Positions 1-7,256 of a stretch of 13,114 nt of DNA are shown here, piece after piece (within the stretch, counting starts at the first letter, position 1; the number at the start of each line of letters is the position of its first letter). A program made the translations under genes and the position numbers. The notes beneath the pieces are model-generated. The model was given only the letters and a program-made list of their open reading frames with translations. It was not told the DNA's origin and did not search any database. This DNA comes from DASXPG01 sp036493755 (GTDB taxonomy: Bacteria; Gemmatimonadota; Gemmatimonadetes; Gemmatimonadales; JACORV01): the NCBI GenBank assembly GCA_036493755.1, contig DASXPG010000180.1:1-13114 (forward strand), in the 5' to 3' direction.

Positions 1-710
1 CCGAGGACCGCCACCGGAGTCCCGGCGGGCGCCTGGTCTTCATCGGCTGAAAAGAATCGCCCGATCACCGGCTGCGCGTCGAAGAGCTTCCAGTAGTCGG
101 CGCTCACGGCCTGCAGCTTGAGCTCGTGCGACGCTTCACCCGTGCCGACCGCAATCTTGGGATCGGTGTACGCGGCGATGACGTCGAACGACTTCGTCAT
201 CGTCACGAAGTCCTCGAAACGCCGGTATGCCATGTTCGAACCGGGGTGCTCGACATGGTCGAAGGTGCGGACCAGGTAGACGCGATGCACCCGGTCCGGC
301 GTCGCGAGGTAAGCCGGCGCTCTGAAGAGCAGCCGGTCGACGATGCCGAACATCGTGGCGTTGGCGCCGATGCCGAGACCGAGGGTGACGACGACGCCGA
401 GCGTGAAGCCGGGCTTGAGTCGCAGCCCGCGCGCGGCATAGCGCAGATCCTGAAGCACCCCGCTCCACCACAGCGCCCGCCGCTCGCCGCCCACCCGCGC
501 ACGATCGATCGCCTCGAGCGCGCGCCGCGTCAGGCTGACGTCGCCGAAACGGCGCTCGGCTTCCTCGCGCGCTTCGCGCTCCCCCAGGCCCTGCGCCATC
601 AGCTCGCGGACCCTGGAGTCGAAGTGGAAGAGCAGCTCGTCGTTCACCGCGCGATCGACATCGGCGGGCCGGTCGAGCCGGAAGAAGCGGCGTAGTCCCT
701 CGAAGCTCAT
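1..710 (-). CDS. ADOP-family MacB/FtsX-like ABC transporter permease, N-terminal part (3' end off window)
   Basis: The frame is open from ATG at 710-708 to the left edge, giving 236 residues with no stop. The start reads MSFEGLRRFFRLDRP and is followed by an acidic, Arg-rich prefix (about residues 15-70, including DELLFHFDSRVRELMAQG and AEERFGDVS-type sequence). This prefix is typical of acidobacterial duplicated orphan permeases. Next comes LRYAARGLRLKPGFTLGVV, the usual entry to the first membrane helix of MacB_PCD permeases, then GLGIGANATMFGIVDRLL and the start of the periplasmic MacB-like domain. Family members are about 800 residues, so only the first third is here. They are inner-membrane permeases without a fused ATPase; substrates are mostly unknown. 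It lies 9 bp after the padR stop, with a GGGAG Shine-Dalgarno that overlaps that stop, so the two are almost certainly one operon. The family call is firm; the substrate cannot be told. Confidence 0.9.
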   Translation of the reverse strand, partial: MSFEGLRRFFRLDRPADVDRAVNDELLFHFDSRVRELMAQGLGEREAREEAERRFGDVSLTRRALEAIDRARVGGERRALWWSGVLQDLRYAARGLRLKPGFTLGVVVTLGLGIGANATMFGIVDRLLFRAPAYLATPDRVHRVYLVRTFDHVEHPGSNMAYRRFEDFVTMTKSFDVIAAYTDPKIAVGTGEASHELKLQAVSADYWKLFDAQPVIGRFFSADEDQAPAGTPVAVL

Positions 711-719
711 GGACGCTCC

Positions 720-1052
720 CTAAGCGGTCTGGAGGACCTTGAAGACAGCGGTTGCGTACCGGGTCCAGCGCGCCGCACCAGCGCGCAGCTGGCGCCGCCC
801 GGAGGCGGTGAGCTGGTAGAACTTGGCCTTACGGTTGTTCTCCGAGAGGCCCCAGTCGGCCTCCAGCCAGCCGCGGGATTCCATCCGGTGGAGCGCGGTG
901 TAGAGCGCCCCTTCTTCTATCTGCAAATCGTCGTCCGTGGTCTGGCTGACCCAGCGGGCCACGGCGTACCCGTGCCGCGGCCCCCAGGCCAGCGCCTTCA
1001 GGACGAGCAGATCGAGTGTGCCCTGCACCAGCTCCAGATTGGCATCGGCCAT
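720..1052 (-). CDS. PadR-family transcriptional regulator
   Basis: This 110-residue protein is the usual length for the short PadR class. Residues about 7-90 match the family winged helix: ELVQGTLDLLVLKALAWGP, then HGYAVARW, then LQIEEGALYTALHRMESRGWL (recognition helix and wing entry), then the basic wing segment SENNRKAKFYQLTASGRRQL. Such proteins are homodimeric DNA-binding repressors with no enzymatic domain. In Acidobacteriota and Gemmatimonadota this subtype is very commonly coupled to ADOP permeases, as here. The ATG at 1052-1050 is preceded by AGGGG at a suitable distance. A 26-bp interrupted palindrome begins 14 bp upstream of the start and is a candidate autoregulatory operator. The inducing ligand is unknown. 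Confidence 0.95.
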   Translation of the reverse strand: MADANLELVQGTLDLLVLKALAWGPRHGYAVARWVSQTTDDDLQIEEGALYTALHRMESRGWLEADWGLSENNRKAKFYQLTASGRRQLRAGAARWTRYATAVFKVLQTA

Positions 1053-1066
1053 TGGCTACCCCTGAA

Positions 1067-1092
1067 CATTTGATGGGTCGACCCTCAAAATG
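1067..1092. promoter_or_regulatory. Interrupted palindrome upstream of padR, candidate PadR operator
   Basis: The sequence reads CATTT-N3-GGGTCGACCC-N3-AAATG: a perfect 10-bp core flanked by 5-bp arms, with three mismatched positions on each side. It lies between padR (minus) and the small plus-strand gene at 1179, so it could serve either promoter. PadR dimers bind inverted repeats near their own promoters. Assignment to this PadR is inference from position and symmetry. Confidence 0.5.
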
Positions 1093-1178
1093 GTTGGATG
1101 CCGGCGAACCCGCCAGTGATCGGCGGGTATCAGTGCTCTGCAGCGCGTCTGGTAGTGACCCCGAAGACGAGGATTCCA

Positions 1179-1424
1179 ATGAAGAGCAAGCTCAACAGCA
1201 GAATACGGACCGGCGCGACGAAGGCAGGCCGAGTCGCGGCCCGCATGGGTGGCGCCGCGGCCAAGGCGGGCGCTTCGGCGGCGGTCGCCGCGGGCATGGC
1301 CGAATTCAAGAAGGGCGTCAGCGCCGAGAAGCGGAAAACGGCTGCGGCGAAGGCCGGCAAGGTCGCGGCGGTAGCGGCGGCGGTGGTGGGCGCCGGATTG
1401 GTGATTCGCAATCGCATGAAGTAG
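1179..1424 (+). CDS. Small basic Ala/Lys-rich protein of unknown function (81 aa)
   Basis: I do not recognise this gene. ATG at 1179 is chosen because GAGG at 1169-1172 sits 6 bp upstream; an in-frame ATG at 1098 would add 27 residues that look non-coding. The protein begins MKSKLNSRIRTGATKAGRVA and is dominated by Ala, Gly, Lys and Arg, with only two acidic residues, so it is strongly positively charged. Several AAxKAG-type steps recur (KAGRVAARMGG, AAAKAGASAA, AAAKAGKVAA). The C-terminal 20 residues form a hydrophobic stretch (VAAVAAAVVGAGLVI) ending in a basic tail RNRMK. It could be a single-pass small membrane protein or a histone-H1-like nucleic-acid-binding protein. It stands alone between padR, transcribed away from it, and the macroglobulin gene 48 bp downstream. 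Being a real gene is likely but not certain. Confidence 0.6.
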   Translation: MKSKLNSRIRTGATKAGRVAARMGGAAAKAGASAAVAAGMAEFKKGVSAEKRKTAAAKAGKVAAVAAAVVGAGLVIRNRMK

Positions 1425-1438
1425 CTGAACACCGGGTA

Positions 1439-1452
1439 GCCGCGAGAGCGGC
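1439..1452 (+). terminator. Short perfect hairpin with GNRA-type loop after the small gene
   Basis: GCCGC-GAGA-GCGGC forms a perfect 5-bp GC stem with a GAGA tetraloop, starting 14 bp after the stop of the 81-residue gene and 20 bp before the macroglobulin start. No T-tract follows, so it is at best a weak terminator. It could equally be a structure in the leader of the downstream mRNA. Confidence 0.3.
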
Positions 1453-1472
1453 AGCGGCGTATTCTCTCCGGC

Positions 1473-4400
1473 ATGCGCATCGCCGGACTGGTCGCCGCCG
1501 CCCTCGTGGCGGGGCTCGCCGCCTCTTCGCCGCCTAACGTCCTCCACGTCCTTCGATCCTCACCCAGCGACCCCGCCGAACCCGGCGCCGTCGTGAGCGT
1601 GGTCTTCGACCGGCCCGTCGCCGGACAGCTCGACGGAACCGTCGATCCGCATACGATCTTCCGCATCGAGCCCGCCGTCGCCGGCCGGCTCGAGTGGCGC
1701 GATCCGATCACGTTGCGCTTCGTCCCCGGCGCGCCGCTCACACCCTACATCACCTACAGCGTCACCATCGCGCCGACCTTCGAAGCGATGGATGGCTCGA
1801 AGCTCGCCGAAGCGTACCGGTTCAGCTTCCGGATCGGCGGACCCAGGGTGCTCACCGGCTCACCGATGCGCCCCGACTTCAACGCGCCCTACGTCAGGCC
1901 CACCACGGCGATCGAGATTCTCGTCAGCGCGCCGGTCGATCTGCCTTCGGTGAGCGAGATGGTCCGCATCGAAGCGCCGCGCTGCGGCGTCGGCGATCCG
2001 GTCATCCACCTGAATGCGATCTCGCAACGGCCCATCGGCAAGAACGATCCCGACTGGTATCGCTATGCCGGCAACGAGAGCTACTGGCGCACCGGCACGC
2101 GGACCGCGGCCGATACCCGCCGCGTGATCCGCCTGGTACCCGAACATCCGATTCCGCTCAACTGCCAGGCGGTGTTGTCGCTGCCCGCGCGCATCGACCG
2201 CACCGACACCGGACGGCCGCAGCGCTGGAATTTCTCGACCTACGGCCCGCTGGTGTTGCGCGCGGTGCACTGCACCAACGAGCCGATGTGCCCCGCCGGC
2301 TGGGCCCGCGTGGAATTCAGCACGCCGGTCAAGGGCACCGACGTCCTGCGCTCGGTGCACATCACGCCGGCGACGCCGTTCACCGTGGACGACTCCAACG
2401 AGACCTCCGCGTACTGGTCGCTCGACGCGCCGCTGCGAACCCGATCGGCCTACACCGTCACCGTCGACCCGGCGCTCAAGGACGTCTTCGAGCAGCCCAT
2501 CACCGGCAACCGCAGCATGTCGCTGGCGACCACCGGCTACGCCGCCGGAATGGACTATCCCACCGGCCGGATGCTGATCGAGCGCGGGAGCTTCCGGACG
2601 ATGGCGGTGCGGCACGTGAACACCGACACCCTCTACGTCACGACCGCCGCGGTCCCCGAGAGCCTCGAGGCCCAGGTTCTGTCGACGCCCGACTGGAACA
2701 TTTCGCGGGTATGGGCGAGCGTCGCCGCCGGCGCGACTACGCGCGCCGTGGCGGTCGAGAGCCGCGCCGACGTGCCGCTGGTGAGCGCGGTGAAGATGCC
2801 GGCGTACAACGCAGCCACCGCCGGCGCACCGTCGTTGACCGCGGTGCGGATCAGCCGCACCCCTGACGGTCCGGGCATCAAGAATCGCAGCGGCCGCGAA
2901 GACATGGCGCTGGTCCAGGTCACCGACCTGGGCGTCGCCGTGCGGCTCGGCATGGAAGAAGCCGGTGTCTGGGTGACGACGCTGCACGACGGGAAGGCCT
3001 GCGCCGGCGCCGACATCGTGCTTTATGACGGTCAGGGGCGGGTCCGCGCCCATGGCACCACCGACGCCGACGGCCTGGCGCATTTCACCGGACTGTCGCC
3101 CGACACCACGCCGGGCGACGAGGGACGGCGCGGCATCTTCGGCGCGATGGGTGGCTACGTCGCGGCCACGCTGGGCAGCGACCGCGCGGTGGTCGGCGTC
3201 GGCAGCGATACGTGGCAGCTGAGCCCCTGGCGCTTCAACGTGCAGGAAGCCGAGGCCGTGGAGCGGGTGCCGGCCGCCGCCGCGGTCTTCACCGAGCGCG
3301 GCATCTACCGCCCCGGCGAGATGGTCCACGCCAAGGCCATCGTCCGCACCGGCTCGTTAGGCTCGCTTCGGGTCCCGCTGCGCAGCGACTCGGTTCGCTG
3401 GGTCTTCTACGACCGGGAAGATGCCCGCGCGCGCGACTCGATCGTCAGCGGCTCGGCCTTCGGCACCGCCGACCAGTCGTGGAGCATTCCCGCCGACCAG
3501 GCGCTGGGGACCTATCGCGTCGGCATCCAGCTGAAGCGCGGCGGCGACTGGCTGGAGCTGGGCTCGGCGTACTACCGGGTCGCGGAATACCGGCCGCCCG
3601 AATTCCTGGTGACCGTCACCGCCGACAGCGCACCGCACATCGCCGGCGACTCGATGATCGGCAACGTCGAGGCCCGTTACCTCTTCGGCGCGCCGATGGG
3701 TCACGCCGCTGTCCAGTGGACCTTGCGGCGCTCGCCGATGTGGGTGTCGCAGCTGGAAATTCCCGGCACCGGCGGCTGGGAGCTCGGCGAGGGAGGCTGG
3801 TGGTGGGAAGACGAGGATGAGGACGCGCCGCGCGCCGAGACCGTCTCGCGCGGGAGCGATACCCTCGATGCCTCGGGCCATCTGCGGCTTGCCTCGCTGA
3901 TCGCGCCGCCCGTGAAGGGCCGGGCGGCGCGCCTGACGATCGAAGTCACCGCCACCGACGTGAACCGGCAGACCGTCACCTCGGCGGCGAGCGTCGTGGT
4001 CCATCCGGCGGCGTTCTATATCGCAGCCAGAACCGCCGGCGACGAATACTTCTGGCGCAGCGGCGTGTCGCAGGTGATCCAGGCCTTCGCGGTGCGGCCC
4101 GACGGCCGCCGTCTGGCGGGTATTCCGCTCCAAGGCAGGATCGTCCGCCGCGAATGGCACCGCGTCCAGCGTTCCCGCAACGGCGTGGACGAGCAGGTTG
4201 GGGACTGGGTGTCGGACACGGTGGCTCAGTGCAATCTCACCACCGCCGACACGCCGGTTTCCTGCCGCTTTACGCCGGCCGCGGGTGGATCGTACATCGT
4301 CGTCTTCACCGCGCGCGACCCGGCGGGCCGCACGGTCTCGACCAGCTTCTACCGCTGGGCGACGGGCCGCGGCTGGGTGCCGTGGGACGACGAGAACCAG

Positions 4401-7256
4401 TTCAAGATGGATGTGATTCCCGACCAGCAGCATTACAGCGTCGGCGACACCGCGACGGTGCTCTTCGCCTCGCCCTTCACCGATGCCGAGGCATGGATCA
4501 CCGTCGAGCGTGAGGGGATCATCGACCAGCGGCGGATCCGCATCACCTCCGGCGCGACGTCGCTCAAGTTCCCGCTCACCGAAGCGTACGTGCCTAACGT
4601 CTACATCTCGATCGTGGTGGCGCGGGGACGCAGCGCTCCCGCCGGCGGCATCGCCGATCCCGGGCGCCCCGCGCTGCGGGTCGGCTACGCCCAGCTCAAG
4701 GTCACGCCGCGCATCAAGAAGCTCGACGTCACCGCGCAGCCGCTCTCGAACGAGTACCGTCCGGGCGATACCGCCCGGGTCCGCGTGCGCGTCACGAGCG
4801 GCGGCGCCGGCCAGCGCGCCGAAGTCACGCTCTGGGCGGTGGATGAAGGCGTGCTGGCGCTCACCGGCTACCGCACCCCCGATCCGGTCGAGCTCATCTA
4901 TCGGCCCCGCGGCGTCGGGATGCGGCTCGCCAGCAACCTGATCGCCGTGGCCGCGCAGGTGTCCGACTCCGAAGGCGTGTCGATCAAGGGCGAGGCCGCG
5001 CCCGGCGGTGGCGGCGGACTGGAAGGCGGCGAAGTTCTCCGTTCGAGATTCTCATCGACCGCATTCTTCCTCGGCTCGGTGATCACCGACGACAACGGCG
5101 AAGCCGTGGCGTCGGCCCGGCTCCCCGACAACCTCACGACCTTCCGGGTGATGGCGGTGGCCGTTACCGCGGGCGACCGCTACGGCAGCGCACAGTCGCC
5201 GATGCTGGTCACGCGCCCGCTGCTGGCCCGTCCCGCGCTCCCGCGATTCCTGCGCGAGGACGATCGCATCATCGCCGGCGTGGTGGTCAATCAGCGCGCC
5301 GGGGGCACGCCGCGCGTGACGGTCCGTTCCAGCTCCCGCGGCGTCGTGCTCTCCGACGCGGCGTCGCGGCTGGCGACACTCGCGGCCGGGCGCGGCACCG
5401 AAGTGCGTTTCTCCTTCCGCGACACCACCGCCGACACCGCGCAATTCCGTTTCGACGTCACCGATGGCCGCGACTCCGATGCCGTGCTGACGCGGCTTCC
5501 CGTCCAGCCGTCGACGGTGCCGCGGGCATACGTGGCCGCGGGCACCGTTGGGCTGACATCGGCCGTCGAGCTGACGCTGCCCGACGATATCGATGCGGGG
5601 CGTTCGCGGCTGATCTTCGACATCGGCCCCTCACCGCTGGCGTTGATCGCCGGGATGCAGCGCGACCTCGGCGTCTATCCCTTCGACTGCAGCGAGCAGC
5701 TGACCGATGAACTGCTGCCCCTGGTTGCGCTGCTCAAGGCCGGCAACGCGCCCGACGGCCGTCCCTATGCGCCGGCTTTCGCGCGCCACGACGTCGAGGC
5801 CGCGGTGCGCGAGCTGTCGTTGCGCCAGCGCTCCGACGGCGGCATCGGACTCTGGAGCGCGAGCGACTGGACGTCGCCCTGGCTCAGCGCCTACGCCGGC
5901 GACGCCCTTCTCGCGGCGCGCGACGTGGGCGTGTCGGTCAACGACTCGCTGCTCGCGCGGCTGGGCGCGTACCTCTTCAAGAACGTCCATCAGAGCATTC
6001 GCAAAGACGGCCCGATCATCAAGTGGTTCGGCGACGATCGCCTCCTCCTCGGCGAGCAGGTAGCCGCGGTGGAATTCCTGAGCCGCTCGGGCCACACCGA
6101 CATGGCGGGAGAAAACGAGCTGCTGCGCCATGTTGCCCAGCTGTACTGGGAGGATCGCGTCCGGCTCGCCTCGGTGATCGCGCGGCGCGGAGCGGTCGAC
6201 GCGGCCAGGCGGCTGCTCGCGCCGGTCTGGGCAGGCGTCACCATCCAGGGCCGCCGGGCGGTACTCCCCGATTCGGCGTCGCGGAACTTCTACTTCTGGT
6301 CGAGCCAGCGTCCGATCGCGCGACTCCTCTCGGCGACCCTCGCGGTAGACTCGGCGAGCAGTCTCATCGGCCCGCTGGTCGAGACGCTCATCTCCGGCGG
6401 CCGCGAGGGCCGCTGGTGGTGGAACACCCAGGACTACGGCGCCGCGGTGATGGCGCTCGCCGATTTCACCCAGCGCCAGCAGCGCGCCGCGTCGCGCGGC
6501 GTCACCCTCGCGGGAAACGGACGGATTCTTTTCCGGTCCGACAGCGCAACCGCGCTGCGCGAGTGGTCGCACAATCTCGTCGGGTTGCTCACCAGCGGCG
6601 CCGATTCGTCGCGGAAACTCTCGCTCACCGTCACCGCCGGAGCGGGGGGGACCGCCACGCCGCTCTACTACTATGTGACCGTCCACGAAGTCCCGAAGCA
6701 GCGGCCGGTGCGTCCCGACGAACAGGGCATCGCGGTCGAACGCTGGTACGAGGATTTCACCACCGGCCGGCCGATCGTCAGCATCGCCGAGGGCTCGCTG
6801 GTGCGGGTGCGGCTGCGCATTCGGGTGACCCACGAGCAGCAGTTCATCGCGCTGACCGATCCGCTTCCGGCGGGACTGGAAGCCGTGGATCTGAGCCTGC
6901 GCACGTCGGGAATTCCGGGACCGGCGGCCAATGCCGAAGAGGCCGATTCGGAGCGCCGTGACGACAGCGACGAAGGCGGCGATCAGGAAGGCGATTCGGG
7001 CTATCGCTACGGCTGGTACTACGGCTGGTGGGACGGCGGCTGGTGGTCGCCCTTCGATCATCGCGAGATGCACGACGACCGCGTTTCCTGGGTCGCGACC
7101 TATCTCTGGCCCGGGACCTGGACGGCGACGTACGTCGCCCGCGCGACCACGCCGGGAATTTTCTTCCGGCCGCCGGCCCATGCCGAGGAGATGTACAACC
7201 CCGGCGCGCAGGGTCGCAGCGATGGCGGATTGTTCACGGTGACGCGCAAGCCTTGA
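1473..7256 (+). CDS. Bacterial alpha-2-macroglobulin family protein with thioester (YfhM/ECAM-like)
   Basis: This is a 1927-residue periplasmic protease-trap homologue, longer than E. coli YfhM (about 1650). Start MRIAGLVAAALVAGLAASS is a signal peptide with no lipobox Cys. An Ig-like domain follows (about 25-120, ending LTPYITYSVTI). The MG2 hallmark ERGIYRPGE is at 608-616, WAVDEGVLALTGY at 1121-1133, and the A2M-domain segment DNLTTFRVMAVAVTAGDRYG at about 1220. CSEQ at 1406-1409 is the canonical CxEQ thioester, followed by the helical thioester domain (DGGIGLW, then YGAAVMALADF). The C-terminal HAEEMYNPG segment is typical of the bacterial family. Seven other Cys fall mostly in local pairs, perhaps disulfides. 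Two aromatic/acidic segments occur near residues 776 and 1844. No clear Shine-Dalgarno precedes ATG 1473. Its stop overlaps the pbpC start, matching the classic A2M-PBP1C pairing. Confidence 0.95.
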   Translation: MRIAGLVAAALVAGLAASSPPNVLHVLRSSPSDPAEPGAVVSVVFDRPVAGQLDGTVDPHTIFRIEPAVAGRLEWRDPITLRFVPGAPLTPYITYSVTIAPTFEAMDGSKLAEAYRFSFRIGGPRVLTGSPMRPDFNAPYVRPTTAIEILVSAPVDLPSVSEMVRIEAPRCGVGDPVIHLNAISQRPIGKNDPDWYRYAGNESYWRTGTRTAADTRRVIRLVPEHPIPLNCQAVLSLPARIDRTDTGRPQRWNFSTYGPLVLRAVHCTNEPMCPAGWARVEFSTPVKGTDVLRSVHITPATPFTVDDSNETSAYWSLDAPLRTRSAYTVTVDPALKDVFEQPITGNRSMSLATTGYAAGMDYPTGRMLIERGSFRTMAVRHVNTDTLYVTTAAVPESLEAQVLSTPDWNISRVWASVAAGATTRAVAVESRADVPLVSAVKMPAYNAATAGAPSLTAVRISRTPDGPGIKNRSGREDMALVQVTDLGVAVRLGMEEAGVWVTTLHDGKACAGADIVLYDGQGRVRAHGTTDADGLAHFTGLSPDTTPGDEGRRGIFGAMGGYVAATLGSDRAVVGVGSDTWQLSPWRFNVQEAEAVERVPAAAAVFTERGIYRPGEMVHAKAIVRTGSLGSLRVPLRSDSVRWVFYDREDARARDSIVSGSAFGTADQSWSIPADQALGTYRVGIQLKRGGDWLELGSAYYRVAEYRPPEFLVTVTADSAPHIAGDSMIGNVEARYLFGAPMGHAAVQWTLRRSPMWVSQLEIPGTGGWELGEGGWWWEDEDEDAPRAETVSRGSDTLDASGHLRLASLIAPPVKGRAARLTIEVTATDVNRQTVTSAASVVVHPAAFYIAARTAGDEYFWRSGVSQVIQAFAVRPDGRRLAGIPLQGRIVRREWHRVQRSRNGVDEQVGDWVSDTVAQCNLTTADTPVSCRFTPAAGGSYIVVFTARDPAGRTVSTSFYRWATGRGWVPWDDENQFKMDVIPDQQHYSVGDTATVLFASPFTDAEAWITVEREGIIDQRRIRITSGATSLKFPLTEAYVPNVYISIVVARGRSAPAGGIADPGRPALRVGYAQLKVTPRIKKLDVTAQPLSNEYRPGDTARVRVRVTSGGAGQRAEVTLWAVDEGVLALTGYRTPDPVELIYRPRGVGMRLASNLIAVAAQVSDSEGVSIKGEAAPGGGGGLEGGEVLRSRFSSTAFFLGSVITDDNGEAVASARLPDNLTTFRVMAVAVTAGDRYGSAQSPMLVTRPLLARPALPRFLREDDRIIAGVVVNQRAGGTPRVTVRSSSRGVVLSDAASRLATLAAGRGTEVRFSFRDTTADTAQFRFDVTDGRDSDAVLTRLPVQPSTVPRAYVAAGTVGLTSAVELTLPDDIDAGRSRLIFDIGPSPLALIAGMQRDLGVYPFDCSEQLTDELLPLVALLKAGNAPDGRPYAPAFARHDVEAAVRELSLRQRSDGGIGLWSASDWTSPWLSAYAGDALLAARDVGVSVNDSLLARLGAYLFKNVHQSIRKDGPIIKWFGDDRLLLGEQVAAVEFLSRSGHTDMAGENELLRHVAQLYWEDRVRLASVIARRGAVDAARRLLAPVWAGVTIQGRRAVLPDSASRNFYFWSSQRPIARLLSATLAVDSASSLIGPLVETLISGGREGRWWWNTQDYGAAVMALADFTQRQQRAASRGVTLAGNGRILFRSDSATALREWSHNLVGLLTSGADSSRKLSLTVTAGAGGTATPLYYYVTVHEVPKQRPVRPDEQGIAVERWYEDFTTGRPIVSIAEGSLVRVRLRIRVTHEQQFIALTDPLPAGLEAVDLSLRTSGIPGPAANAEEADSERRDDSDEGGDQEGDSGYRYGWYYGWWDGGWWSPFDHREMHDDRVSWVATYLWPGTWTATYVARATTPGIFFRPPAHAEEMYNPGAQGRSDGGLFTVTRKP

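Noticed and set aside
1860..3329. 489-codon minus-strand open frame, and a 390-codon plus-strand one at 1694-2866
   Set aside because: Both overlap the conserved macroglobulin frame and have low-complexity Arg/Ala/His composition typical of GC shadows.
5631..7181. 516-codon open frame on the minus strand opposite the macroglobulin gene
   Set aside because: Shadow of a high-GC coding strand; Arg/Pro/His-rich with no recognisable domain, opposite the thioester domain of a clear gene.
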